Shown: positions 45,912-57,289 of the stretch, in pieces | Layout: every line of letters starts with the position of its first letter | Numbering within the stretch: the stretch's first letter is position 1 | Source: Tenodera sinensis | Lineage: Eukaryota > Arthropoda > Insecta > Mantodea > Mantidae | Length of the DNA: 64,000 bases | Direction: 5' to 3' | NCBI GenBank assembly: GCA_030765045.1 | Contig: CM060970.1 | Location: 51,028,576-51,092,575, forward strand | Program-made: the position numbers and the translations under genes | The notes under the pieces: generated by a model | Databases searched by the model: none | What the model saw: the letters and a program-made list of their open reading frames with translations, nothing else | What the model was told of the DNA's origin: nothing

Positions 45912-46462
45912 TTTTTTACCTTCTCTACTGGTAAGTAGAGGAAGTATGTATTCCACGGAAAAATTCGATGTGAAGATTTCACTGGAAATGGATGTTTTGA
46001 TACACACTGAATCGAAGAAAAGCATTTTTACAAAAACGAAAAGTCGGTTAAAAACCGAAGTTGGTATTTAAGTTTAATGTCTTTCAGGGAAGTAACACGA
46101 AGATTTTGAAGAAAATAGCTCCACCATCAAGTACCCTTTACATGGAAAATTTTTCGAAAATTTTAATTTTCTTAAAAATGGCCCCAAGGATTTTGATTAA
46201 AATGCCATATGTTTGAGATATTTTTATGAGAAATGAAATGTGTATCTGAATTTTCTGGCTATAGCCCCTGTAGTCGTATTTATTCTGGACGACTTTTGCC
46301 TAACTGGTAAACCGTTAGATACACAAAGAAAAGATACACAAGAAAATACACAATTTCTGTCAAAATAATTTTTATAGAGTGAACCATTTCGGAGATATCC
46401 TTGTTATTTGTGTCAGTTTCGGAAAACTTGAAAACTTTCGAGAAATGGAACATTGTTCATTC
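45912..46462 (+). repeat. R1 copy o, 3'-truncated
   Basis: It opens TTTTTACCTTCTCTACTGG, as in copy k, and lacks the GT run: GCATTTTTACAAAAACG joins CGAAAAGTCGGTTAAAAACC directly. It continues through GCTATAGCCCCTGTAGTCG and GAACCATTTCGGAGATATCC, and stops near AAATGGAACATTG. Confidence 0.9.
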
Positions 46463-47214
46463 ATCCTTGAATGAAACTATAAGCTACACATATATACACA
46501 CATAATGCTTTAAAACATTTATCTCTGGGGAGTCCATTATACATATTATAATATTATTTTAAATAATCACTTATATTCCATGTGTTAACTGTTATCTTCT
46601 TGATATAATCCTTTAATGCTTCTTTAGATATTTTGCATCTTATTTTTAATCATTTTTTTTATGTGACTTCGTCATATCTTTGCATTCTGGATCTTTATGG
46701 TCACATTAAATGTCAGGCACATGTCACAATTTTTGTTTGTGAAATATATATAAAATAAAAAATATACTAGGCATGTCATTGAAATTTAAGACTAGAAAAT
46801 TTGTCATTAATTCACATAAGTTATGCTGAAACAATGTTTTTGGTCTTTCAAATATTTAAACCAAGTAAATAAGAACAAAATCTAGTCAGTCCATGATATA
46901 ATAATAAACTGTTAGGTACAGGATTGTGTAAATAAGGTGGCATCTACAATTTTGTTGAATTAAACAGCAGTGGTGATAATTCATTTCGTCCCACAAATTT
47001 TCATTCCCTTAACAGAAAGAACAGTATTTACGTTTTTGTTTGTATGGCGTTAATTTTAATTACGAAGGGCACACTGCATTTGGAAATATGCTTCAGTTTT
47101 GTTTCGTTTAATTTTGAGGCATTAGTGGTGAATAATAATTACAGTAATAGATTATGTTTGGGCTATTTCATGCTGTTCGAAGTTTAATGTACTTTTCAAA
47201 CTGACAACCATTTG
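46463..47214. other. Unassigned sequence
   Basis: Very AT-rich. No gene or repeat is recognised. Confidence 0.35.
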
Positions 47215-47227
47215 AAGTTTACTAAAA
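47215..47227. repeat. 13 bp target-site duplication, left
   Basis: AAGTTTACTAAAA is repeated exactly at 47,749-47,761 and brackets the long SINE. This is the product of LINE-type target-primed insertion. Confidence 0.9.
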
Positions 47228-47748
47228 TGAGAGAGATTTCTCCTCGTTAACGTGTGAAGCTCACTTTCGGGAGGTCGTGGGTTTGACCCACGCGGCCGGA
47301 CTACGCGACCCATGTGTTTTTTTCGGGGGTTTCCCCAGGTCGCCAGGTGAATGCCGGGTAGGTTACTTTCATCCCCGAATTTTCTCTCCCTCCATTTCAC
47401 TTCACTAATCGTTTCATTCACCCTTTCATCCATTTTGGCATATTTCAGAGTAGAAAGTGTCAGAGGGAGTTCGGCGGCAGCATGGTGAGGGGAAAATGCT
47501 CTGAGTAACTCCGTCCCGTCGTAAAAGCCGGGCTCCGGATCGTGTCCGCACTGCGGCCCTTGAGCCACGGAGGGGCCCTGGCGGCCTCTACCCTCTGGTG
47601 TGTCTACTCTCCTGTGGTCTGTCCACTCTTTGTCTCCCCTTGCCTCACACCACCTTCCGGGGCCCATCCTTCGGGGTAAAGGCACAAAAGATCTGTAAGG
47701 TCGAAGTGCCGAAGTCCTCCCTCCACCTCTGTCCTGCTCCTACTATTA
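47228..47748 (+). mobile_element. Long tRNA-derived SINE (S3), 521 bp, with perfect target duplication
   Basis: The head has GTGTGAAGCTCACTTTCGGG and a B box GTGGGTTTGACCC. It is followed by ACCCATGTGTTTTTTTCGGG, GGTGAATGCCGGGTAGG and ACTTTCATCCCCGAATTTTC, a common insect SINE core. A GC-rich 3' half (GGCCCTTGAGCCACGGAGGG, CTTCCGGGGCCCATCC) ends CCTACTATT. The perfect 13 bp duplication proves its ends and shows LINE-driven insertion. At 521 bp it is long for a SINE. Pol III transcription from the A/B boxes is expected. The 177-codon minus-strand frame covering it is an artefact of its GC content. Confidence 0.9.
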
Positions 47749-47761
47749 AAGTTTACTAAAA
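47749..47761. repeat. 13 bp target-site duplication, right
   Basis: An exact copy of 47,215-47,227. Confidence 0.9.
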
Positions 47762-48412
47762 GAGTAAACAGACATAAATGAATAGTATCTCTACAAACAG
47801 CATTGGAAATCGTGGCCGCAAATTAATGTTTAACACTCTCAACGTATTCCTGGGCGCAGAATGTGGGCCCGTTTCTTCAGGTGACATTAGCGCGTTTCCT
47901 TCTGCAAAAGATCCACATTTAGTACGATTATGTAATATTGTACGACACCTAGCCTTTATCAGTTCTCTAAGTTGGCTTTAAAAGCACTCCAATCAAAAAA
48001 TATGAATATTATATTTGCGTGAAACTAGAAAGAATAAGAGGTAATTGCTATAAAGATTCCTACTCTGATTGTTAACGGAATGGTCCAATATAACACTATT
48101 AGTGATCATTTTGTAGAACTGTATGTGCTAGCCCTGTGTCACATTCCAGTGGGGGGTGTCCTATGAGGTAACGCAGCTACTCCACCATCAGAACAGTGAC
48201 GAAACTATTTTTACTTTTGAAAGGCCAGAAATGCCTGTTTTATTAAAATGCAAGTTACGCATTAAATTAAAAAATTAAAATCAAGTCCTTCGTACATTAT
48301 CTATTCATGGAATAAAGATTTGAAACTCAAAATAACTTACTTAAACTGAAGAAATAAATACAACATCACTTACAAACTTGCAGAACAATAAGCTAACAAT
48401 ACTCACTGGGCT
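47762..48412. other. Unassigned sequence
   Basis: No supported feature. Confidence 0.35.
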
Positions 48413-48560
48413 GGCCCCGTAGCTCACCCAGTAGAGCACCTGCCTGCTGTGCAGTAGAGCCCCGGGTTCGATTCCCGGCCGGGAGGGTGGGAATATTTCT
48501 TCAGCTAGAATTACTTCCTATCCTCCCTCGAGTATGGAAGTATGAATAGGAGTGTGAATT
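48413..48560 (+). mobile_element. tRNA-derived SINE (S2), sense
   Basis: GGCCCCGTAGCTCACC (A box) and GGGTTCGATTCCCGG (B box) form the head. The body GGGAGGGTGGGAATATTTC, CTCGAGTATGGAAGTATGAA and TAGGAGTGTGAATT matches the antisense copy at 4,841-4,985. The anticodon-loop region CTGCTGT is the same in both. Poor acceptor pairing and the shared body rule out a working tRNA. Confidence 0.85.
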
Positions 48561-49909
48561 TAATGTAATAATTTTTTAAAAAGAACCAAAGTAATAGAAA
48601 ACCAAAGTTTAAAACCACCGCTAAGCGAACGAACACCGTTGCTGTTGAGCAATTGTTCCAAGAGGTTAAAAGCAGCCAATATAATCTTCGATGTTGAAGG
48701 CGCCAAAAATGGAACATTAAAAAATACTGCTTATGCCTTTTACTGTAAATATATAGCATCTTGACTCAATTGACATTGTCTTGGTAATTGCAGCCAGTGT
48801 ACTATCCCATATTGTTGTATCATTTTCAGAAAATATAAATTAAACAATTCATTAATTAAAACAACGATCGCCACTGTTATTAAAAGTACACCAACTATAT
48901 TGCAAAATAATTTGTGTGGTACGTAAACTAATGTATTTTTTTTACTAATTTATTTATTTTATATAATGGCCATTTCGTTAAATATTTGCAGTTGTAATTA
49001 TTTTCAGTTAGTGTTTTTATTAGATGCAACTTTGTCAAGCTATGTTTATTATTCATGATTTCAACTTTTGCTTTGCATATGATGGCAACCAGTGGGAGAA
49101 GTTGAATTTTGTAATGAATTTTATAGCTATAGGTGCACTCAGAACAGTTGGCATCTTTGTATGCTACAAAATATGAAGGAACCCATTCCTCCCTAAACGT
49201 CGACCAGTTCTTGTAAAACGCAACTCGTAAGTGCGTACAGCAATGTTCTATCACTGTGCTTGTGTGTTGTAAACAGCAACAACTTCATAAAAGCAAAAAT
49301 TTTTTTCTCTGCAAGTAATAAGGTCAATCAAATACCTTAATTTATTTTCAGTTCACTTGAGTATCAGAAAATGCCACTAGTATACATTTCTGAAGAATGT
49401 GAAGGCAGTTTCAAAAAATTAATTTTTTCTCTAATCAAAAATATGTAATCCTGTTGTCTATCTAGAAAGTGTTTCAAGTGCAACATTGAGCTTTTCACTT
49501 CATTCATTTATTTATTTATTAATTCATATTAACTGTGCCAGTTTTCAAGCACAGATGTAAAACTGAAAAAGTTAAAAAATTCATGCCAGTGCCCCTTAAC
49601 TGTAGCTGACGAAACGTATGCAAACAAGCGTAGGTAGTGTTATGAAAAAAAAAAAGTTGAGCGATTAGGAGAGCAGAATATGTTTAAGTCTTACGTCATG
49701 TTGCAGCGCAGTTTACACAAGTCGATATTCTAATATGCAACTGCGTTTACTTACAGTCTCTGATCCATCTGTTATCGTTTATTGGACACTCAAATAGGCT
49801 ATATTTTGAATCGTTACTCGCATTTGTATTTGCGAGTATGTATATTCATACAATTTAATGTAATGACTGTACATTTATATTGCGCTCACTGATGTAAAAA
49901 ATCACTTAT
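48561..49909. other. Unassigned 1.3 kb
   Basis: A 108-codon minus frame (48,928-49,254) has no motif I recognise and no polyadenylation or splice context. Nothing else is supported. Confidence 0.35.
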
Positions 49910-50460
49910 CAGACCAACTCTACAGATTGAACATACAGGATTATAATAACTACAAATTTAACCTACCATGCCATAGGCTTTCAAAAAACGTAACAGCTTT
50001 GAAGTCTTGGGCATTAAACTGTGTAATGCTTTACCAAAAGCATTAACGGAATTATTGAATTGTAGACTTAAAAGTAGATTATATGAATTCATACTATGAA
50101 GTACATGAATATTTCGAGGCCAATAAATAAAAACTTAAGTTTTTTTAGTTAGTCTTTGTAGATAGTCTAAACACAGGGAATGTCTATTTTGTCTAGTTAA
50201 GGTAATATTTATGATAAATTATTATAGTATTGTTTTGCATATAGCTGTATAAAGCTTTTAATGTTTGTAATTCCTGAACGTAGACTAAGAAGTTCAAAAT
50301 ATGTTGTAATACTTTGTAAAATTGTAAATAATTGTAAGACTGCTACTTTCTCTATTGTTTATAGTATTGTTTTGTACACAACCTGTACAGACTATTGACG
50401 TCATTATTATTCACTTCTCACTTAATCATATCCCACAAAAATGTGGGAAAGAGCTCTGAA
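49910..50460 (+). mobile_element. Non-LTR retrotransposon 3' end (pol C-terminus and UTR)
   Basis: From about 49,938 the plus strand encodes DYNNYKFNLPCHRLSKNVTA. After a frameshift come GIKLCNALPKALTEL and LKSRLYEFI, then YYEVHEYFE. The pattern (Y-N-x-R-x-x-x-x-x-x-P-x-H-R-L, G-x-K-x-x-N-x-L-P, and Y-x-x-x-E-Y) is the extreme C-terminus of pol in a widespread group of insect non-LTR elements lacking RNase H. A long AT-rich 3' UTR with TTGTAAAATTGTAAATAATT follows. It is 5'-truncated, with one frameshift and one stop. Confidence 0.65.
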
Positions 50461-51759
50461 ATCAAAACGTATCAGAAGAATTTAGAGAATTCGTGCAACT
50501 ATTCCAGTGAACTCCTTGCAGCACCAGAGATCACCTGGCTCTTCGCCAGGGGTTGAAATGAAAGATTACATCCCTTTGGCACGCCACGGTGCACCCTCTG
50601 TGTATGTGTAATGTAGATTGCTGATACCCTCGCTGCACATGCGTCGCTGACTTCTGACTCTCTCACAAACATACATCCTGGTTTTGTACTCCAGCCGAAA
50701 TTCCTGTAGACCAGTGAGGAGAAGCTGAGATTCATACACACACGTAAAAGGTGCTAACCCAAATATTCCAGAGATATTTCCAAGTCAGTTTTGGCTTTGT
50801 AATAATGCCTATTGCACACAAAGTGTTCCAATAAGTAAACGGTGATCGACGGAAGACAGCAAAAGCCGCAGTTACGGGCGGTTAGAAAGCCTGATAAAAT
50901 TAAGATGGATCAGGTGTATATGCCGTGACCTAACCTTTAAACTTGAGGCTCCATGTTTGTTGTTTATAGTTAAATAGTCCCTGCTTAACACATGTCTGTT
51001 GTGAAACTCTGTAATAATTTACCTTAGATCCTGGTCAACCCAGATTCACGTTCTTTAGAAGAAAGGAAGTCTCCTATAAAAGAATATTAAGTTAAACACA
51101 AATACTAGATTGGCATTTGCACAGTACGAATAAGAACTTCAACCCATTACAAAGCAGCCCAAATATAAAAATACCCAATAGCTTTCTCTCCCGTAGGCTC
51201 AAGAAAAGAGTATTTACAAATAATAATGATTCACTCAAAACATCTGTTTATGAAATATTAAACCAGAGAACTTGCAAACAATGTGCAATTTTTATCCCTT
51301 CATTGTTTTCTTTCCCTTTCATTTTTGAGGCTGCCATTATTAGGTACTGGAGAAAAAAATGCAACTTAAGTGAGGCCCATTTTCTCTTCACTACCTGCAA
51401 TACTAGGTAGTGCATCTTGTGCAGAGATACCTAATAGTCTCGATGGGATGCAAAGTTTATTAGTCTACCTCAACAGCCGATCGCTAAGCCGAAGAAGACC
51501 TAAGTCAGTCTAAAACTTTATAATCCTTTTTTCGCGGCGAATGGGGCTGCATGAGAGAGAAAGCCGAGACAGGGATATTTTTGCTTTCAGTGTACTTTCA
51601 CTACAAAAAGTCGTAGCTCAATCTTCGACATCAATGTGATAATACAATGGCCCCTTGTTAGTTTACAGTGGCCTGTGAATACATCTATTACATTTATGGT
51701 CTACTGAAAATTAAGACATGTTTAGTAAGAAATAGTGTTGGTCTCAACAGCATCTTTTA
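50461..51759. other. Unassigned 1.3 kb
   Basis: Frames of 80-97 codons on both strands lack motifs. The right end may include 5' parts of the antisense RNase H element. Confidence 0.3.
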
Positions 51760-52110
51760 TTACATCTATGTCAAATGTACATCCGTTGCTGCTGGTGGTT
51801 ATTTGTAACCCCATTCCGAGATGGATCTCCGTATTGTGTTTAAGGGAATAACAAATACAGGCTCAGGACCAATAAACTTTTGAGCAGAACCTTTCTTAGC
51901 TAGGGTGTCTGGATTTTTCATTGCCCATTACCCCCTTATACCCTGGCACCCATCCAAGTGTTACTTTGTTCTGTTTTACCAGTTTTTAAGTTTTTCAGGG
52001 AAGTCAGATAAGTTATCACTTCAGAATACCCTTCTCTGAGTCCTGTCTTGAAATAGAGGAAGCTTTTCACTATCTCACTCGTACCCCATGTTAACACTTT
52101 GTTTCTGGGG
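51760..52110 (-). pseudogene. Non-LTR retrotransposon RNase H domain, antisense
   Basis: The complement encodes VKQNKVTLGWVPGYKGVMGN (about 51,985-51,926), then in shifting frames DTLAKKGSAQKFIGPEP and RRSISEWGYK. The W-V-P-G-x-x-G-V-x-G-N-E core and the A-K-x-G-S-x-x-x-F-I-G-P-E-P segment after it are typical of RNase H in R1/LOA/Jockey-type pol proteins, which remove the RNA template strand. The usual catalytic His after G is Tyr here (PGYKG). Several indels break the frame, so it is inactive. Confidence 0.75.
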
Positions 52111-52689
52111 AGACTAACTTGATGGATATTTAATCATTCTAAGCACAATACATATACGTTAACTATATTTTTAAAAGTTGCAGTACACACCTCCCATTTT
52201 GCATTGTGAATTCTGCTCTACTTCAGATAGAACAAAACGTCTCCTATATACTTTGAAGTGAAGGAGTACATTTAAGTTCATCTTTATGGGATTTTTGCTC
52301 TATGCATTAATGCTACTGTTAATTACAGCACCTTCGATGTACCCAAGACATGTGTTCTATTTTAGTTTTATTTTATTTATTTTTTTTTTTTTCATTTATA
52401 GGTAAACTTGTTCTCCATTTTTGTTTTGAACACGTTTTCTGTGAATGACATGTATAAATGACTTGTTTTCTTATATACTATTGAATAATGCTAGGAGGAT
52501 AATTCGTAAAGAAAGACCCCAATCCCTATAGCTCATCAAATTTTGCGCGAACTTTGAAACGCGCATGCTCACTGACTCCGGGAATGTCTTGCCCGTAAAA
52601 TGACGCCATTTGCATTAATAGTATTGCAGTATGCTGATCACAGTGTCGGTTCAAAATTTTTAAAACAATCTATGGAGCCACCGACTGTG
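52111..52689. other. Unassigned sequence
   Basis: A T-rich run lies at 52,376-52,392. No gene is seen. Confidence 0.3.
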
Positions 52690-52960
52690 AAATACTGTCT
52701 GTGATTCAGTTTTTAACAGCAAGGAACATTTCGACAGTAGACACTCATCGACATATCGGTGAAAGCGATGAGTGAGAGCAAAATGCTTAAGTGGGTGAAA
52801 ACTTTCCAGAATGGCGAGACAATGTCCATAATGAACTGACATCAGGCCGGCCATCAATGATCAAAGAAGATTTGTTCAATGCCGTGGATGAAAAATCTGA
52901 AGATTGGCAATTGACAATTTCCACTGGTTATTCTCACAAGCGGCAGACTTCTATGACGTC
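52690..52960 (+). pseudogene. mariner-type transposase N-terminal domain, broken
   Basis: The plus strand encodes EILSVIQFLTARNISTVDTH and RHIGE in one frame, then MSESKMLKWVKTFQNGE in another, then WRDNVHNELTSGRPSMIKED with DLFNAVDEK in a third. Together these are the paired helix-turn-helix DNA-binding region of mariner transposases (the R-F-L-x-A, K-W-V-x-x-F and N-V-H-x-E-x-x-S-G-R-P-S motifs). The catalytic DDD part is missing and two frameshifts split the rest. No terminal repeats were identified. Confidence 0.8.
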
Positions 52961-53700
52961 TGCATACAGAAGTTGTAGAAAGTTATGAAAAATGTTTAAA
53001 CAGATATATCAACTATATAAAAATATATAAAGATAAGGAATTAAAGAAAAAAAAATCTTGCAACTGTAATTATGGTCTGATGTGTATAAAATATCGGATA
53101 TTAGATAACTATATGCCCTCGTACGTACATTTAACATTCACCGATTCTGTTGTGGATCTACTTCGGTGTTAATAATATGGTTGGTTAGCTTAAAATGTAC
53201 TGATAAATTTTAATCAAAATCTGCCATAATTAAGAAAATATCTTCTTTAATAAAAGCACACATTAGATAAAAGCATCAGTGAAATTAGAAGCCTTAGATC
53301 TACATCTTGTAAAAGTCTCCATTGATATCTTAAATATTTTCTGTAATAATGAGAAATGATTCCAGTAGATTTAAGTTTTACAGGGTATGGCTAGGTAATA
53401 ATCCCTTAAGGTTGGCAAAGTGAATCCGTGAGATTCGTGAACCTTTCGCCGTATAGCTATGCAACACAACAGTACACACTCCCTTCCTTAGTGGATTTCA
53501 GGAGTCCACAGGTTACTTGCAGTCGTTTCGTGACCGCTATCAGTGGAGGAATTATGTCTGTGTCAACATCATCTACGTCATTTGTAGCAACATATACATG
53601 GTTTTCTTCGAGCCAACGTTGAACGGCTTTATTGTGGATATAATACTTCATACAACGAAAAAAGTAGTTTTTTCTGATTTAAATTTCTATATATGTTGTA

Positions 53701-53739
<39 letters not shown>

Positions 53740-55729
53740 ATGTTATATATATGTTATATTCCCATTCTTTAAGAGTTAAAAGTCGAGTTTACTTCACATA
53801 GGTATATTCCATGCTTTCTGGAATCGTGAGAATGGCATTTCAATGTTTATTAACCCTTTTACTGTAGATGTGGTCAATGTAAGAGTTAACTTGCAATGTG
53901 AACGTATATATGTAAAAAAGATCTAGCGATAATAAATAAATGCAGGTTGGCACAGATATGTCCAAAGAATTTTAAGGTTATGTTGATCTGAGAGAATTTT
54001 GCTGCTTCTGTTACAACAATAATTTTCTCCATATGTCTATGAACAATTTTTTCTCTGATGAACACAGAAAACTTAAAACTGATATCTCGTACTTCAGATG
54101 TTCGCCTCTATGCGCAACTGCGTATTGCTGTTACAGATGTTACGCCAGAGTTTCAGCGACTTCTCACGTTTTCGGATGATGATAATAATAATGTAATTCC
54201 TATTTCACAAAGTAAAAGTATGATCACCTCTTCCCTATTTGAAACAAACGCGCTGATCGTTAACTGTATCAATCCACCACTGTGAAGAGTGTAAGAAGCG
54301 AAGACTAACATTCCTCCAACCAGCAAGAGTGTTACGCGGGTTGCATGCACAGTGCCCGCCCCTGCCTTAAGGACCAAGGAACGAACTAACATTTCCAGAA
54401 TTTAGCTATATGAAACTGTAGGAGTGTTTTAATCCTCTTCTTCGTTCAAATTGTGTCAGGGCGCTGTAAAACAATTTGCAAAGGAGGTCGAAGATTTCAG
54501 AGCAAATATGTTATGACTTCCATCAGGTTTCAGTGAAGGATTAAATACCACTGGCTATATTTTTTATCTTTTTCTATAACATTTAAAACAGGACCCAAAC
54601 AAGTGCTTTGTTACACCGTTGCCATGTATTATAAAACTATTTGGATACACAGTACCCACCAATGTTGCAGTTACTGCTTCTTTTCTTTAAAGCGTTATGA
54701 AACAAAGAACGTGCATAGTATAGCCCATAACTTAGTATTTTAAATTTAAAAACATGGGGAAATATTTTCTGTTGCATTGGAATATTTAAATTGAATCCAA
54801 CAGTACTAAGACGGATGTTCTTTCTTTTACAGAATAAAACTGCTTTTCCTGGTAGATATGGCAATATAAACATGAATTTCAAAGGCAATTTGTCCTGAAA
54901 ACATTGTTTTGATCAGAAATAGCATTATAGAGTTGAGAGCGCACATATAAGTACGTGAAATTCATCATAAAAAGAGCTTCTCTTTTTCCATGGCTTTATT
55001 AAATGTCATATCTCTAATGTAGAACAAGAACGGGGACAAAAGAAGCACTCAGATTGGATTTATTGGAGGCATTCAGAGCTATTTATTGGATACAGCTAGG
55101 ATTAACGACTCTAGAACAGACGTGATCATTATGAAGATAGACAAAATCGTCCGACTCTACAGAAAAACAGTCCCCTGTCTAGGAGCGCTGCCAATAAATA
55201 GCATGGATTTATCGAACAAATTTCTTCGGCGAAGTAACGCGTTCAAATGTGGCCAAGTAGAGCTTTCAGAGAGCGAGACCATATTATATAAAACACTTCT
55301 TTGCATTTATATAACCTTTGCCACTCTTCTACAAATAATTATGCTTATAAACGACGATGTGAATCGAGATAAAACTTCCATTACACATTTATATAGTTAT
55401 TTTTAACCACGAGAAAACGAATAGTGAAAATTCAACAATAATAAAGAATATCTCAGGAGTGTTAACGCACAAAAAATTGACAAACTCTGTAATTTAGAAT
55501 ACATATATATTTTTATATTATAAGATATTGCCCATCTACATCGGCTTATCTATTATACAAGTCATTCAGAACGAAGAGGACTTTACAGGCTATTAACAAG
55601 AAGATTCAAGAGATACATTTTGTCTGTTATAGCCATAATATATATATCATAAATATATCCACGTAAATGAAAATTTGATGCAGGGAAATTTTGTTGAAAA
55701 TCTCTGTCGTAGTCTTCAAAGGTGCTGAA
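52961..55729. other. Unassigned 2.8 kb with a (TA)n run
   Basis: The (TA)n run lies at 53,706-53,733. A 106-codon plus frame (55,086-55,406) and shorter frames have no recognisable domain. Near 55,735-55,770, AAGATTGACATTTCACCG resembles an R1 5' scrap in sense. Confidence 0.35.
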
Positions 55730-55774
55730 CTTTAGTACTAAGATTGACATTTCACCGAGTAATTTTTATTTACA

Positions 55775-55912
55775 CACATACGAGCACGCCCGGAGTGTTT
55801 TTAGAATTTTAAAAATGATTTCTTTTCAGGAAGCCTCAAAGCATGTATTTCCTTGAAATCTCAGCTTTGATTTTTGGGCAAAGTGCAAATAGGCAAGTAG
55901 TAGAGAAAGGAA
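55775..55912 (-). repeat. R1 fragment, antisense, 5' end (copy p)
   Basis: The complement begins CCTTTCTCTACTACTTG and continues AAAATCAAAGCTGAGATTTC, AAATACATGCTTTGAGGC and AATCATTTTTAAAATTC into a short GTATGTGTG run. This keeps the R1 terminal CTTTCTCTACT motif. Confidence 0.65.
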
Positions 55913-56655
55913 ATATCCCCTAGTTTTGTTAATTTCTATTCCATAATTTTTTCTTACAAAACCTAATGTTTCTCTACATTCTATACATCTGATAAATATT
56001 CGCCGGAAATCTTCTAGGACAATACATGTTAGAGCAGTGGTGCCAACTTTCTCGTATCAACTAATGACGTCATGTTGCCGCTCTGCCCTACCTCCATTTT
56101 TGTATGAAGTACTTTCCTTTCACTCATTCAGGTAACAAAACATTAGAGAGTTTTGTTTTTGAGTCGCATGAATGCGTGATAGCTTGTGAAAAGTAGGTTG
56201 AGGCAGAGTCGCCCGCTCCTCTTTCGCGTAACTTTGGGCATCACTGTGTGTCTTGCGATTGTGAAACTGTTTTGGGGTGTCAGATGTAAACAAGTACAGC
56301 ACTGGTAATGTCACTAGGTCCATCTAAATTTCAATGCCGCATTTATTCTGATTGATAAATGAATATGTTTCAAAAAGTCAGTTTTCAATTGTGTTTATTC
56401 AGCGCTTCTGTTATTGTACTGTATTTTGGCATTCCAAGCCCCTAACCCCAAAGATCTTATTTTGACACTGCCTTTCTGCTCTATAATTTCTGCTTTTCTT
56501 TTCTTCTTCTTTCTTTCTTTCTTTCTTTACTTGACTTCTTTCCGCACTCAGATACATGGGCTTGGCTATATATAGTTACTATATTATAATATGCTAACAA
56601 AATGTTACTTCATTAAGAGTGAACAATGTTTTAATATGTTTCCAATTTTATATAC
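55913..56655. other. Unassigned; short TTTC repeat
   Basis: A (TTTC)n run lies at about 56,505-56,528. CAGTGGTGCCAACTTTC at 56,036 resembles a hAT terminus, but no partner end was found. Confidence 0.3.
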
Positions 56656-57289
56656 TATGACATTGGGTCGTTCAGCAATATACGGGCAGGAGGAGGCCGG
56701 GTGACTTTGGATACAACGAGCGATTGTGTGTGTGCGTGACCGTAATAATGACGGCGAGGCGTGCAGGAGGTCCGGGGGTACAGGACAACTAGCGACTGTG
56801 AGTATGTGATCGAACAGAGATAACACCAGAAACTTCTAGCCACTTCTTTGCTGAGTCATGCACACGTGCAGTGGAAAGAACTCGAAGGAGGATACGTCAC
56901 ACCGGCTCCAGTATAAATAGGTAGACAGTGGGCAGTTTTTTAGAGTTGATGCCAATTTTTAGAGTTGAGTGTTAAGAGTTGAGTAAAGATAGTTTAAGTC
57001 GTCGTGTACAGTTAGTTTTAGTTACAAGAGTAAATCGGGCAGCCTGTCAGCGATCATGTATGTGTCGTCGAGTGATTGTATCGTAATAGTAAAGATATAA
57101 GAGACAGTGAAACTGGAGAAAGACATTGAAAGACAGAGATTATCGGAAGAACAATTGTGAATTGTAATAGTACGGAAGACTATAAACTGTGTTAATAACG
57201 GGAAGGAAATTGTGCATTTGTAGTAAGATTAGAGGAAAATAAAGGGTTAAAAAATTAAACGGACTTCGCATTTCGCTGTCTTTGTTACA
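56656..57289 (+). mobile_element. Probable solo LTR, 634 bp, with 4 bp target duplication
   Basis: It begins TATGACATTGGG and ends CTTTGTTACA, with imperfect inverted ends (TATGACA / TGTAACA). It is flanked on both sides by ATAC (56,652-56,655 and 57,290-57,293), the 4 bp duplication usual for Gypsy-group insertions. Inside, in order, are TATAAATAG at 56,912-56,920, a leader with a repeated TTAGAGTTGA motif, and AATAAA at 57,238-57,243, about 45 bases before the end. That is a complete U3-R-U5. With no primer site or coding sequence beside it, it fits recombination between two LTRs of a former element. Confidence 0.7.
56912..56920 (+). promoter_or_regulatory. TATA box of the solo LTR
   Basis: TATAAATAG lies about 326 bases before the AATAAA hexamer of the LTR. 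Its position and the downstream leader mark it as the likely pol II promoter of the former retrotransposon. It could still drive transcription rightwards. Confidence 0.55.

Noticed and set aside
47152..47685. 177-codon minus-strand open frame, the longest in the window
   Set aside because: It lies almost wholly over the GC-rich long SINE, whose ends are fixed by a 13 bp target duplication. GC-rich SINE sequence has few stops, so the frame is an artefact.
56034..56300. CAGTGGTGCCAAC as a hAT terminus
   Set aside because: No inverted partner end or 8 bp duplication could be found nearby.
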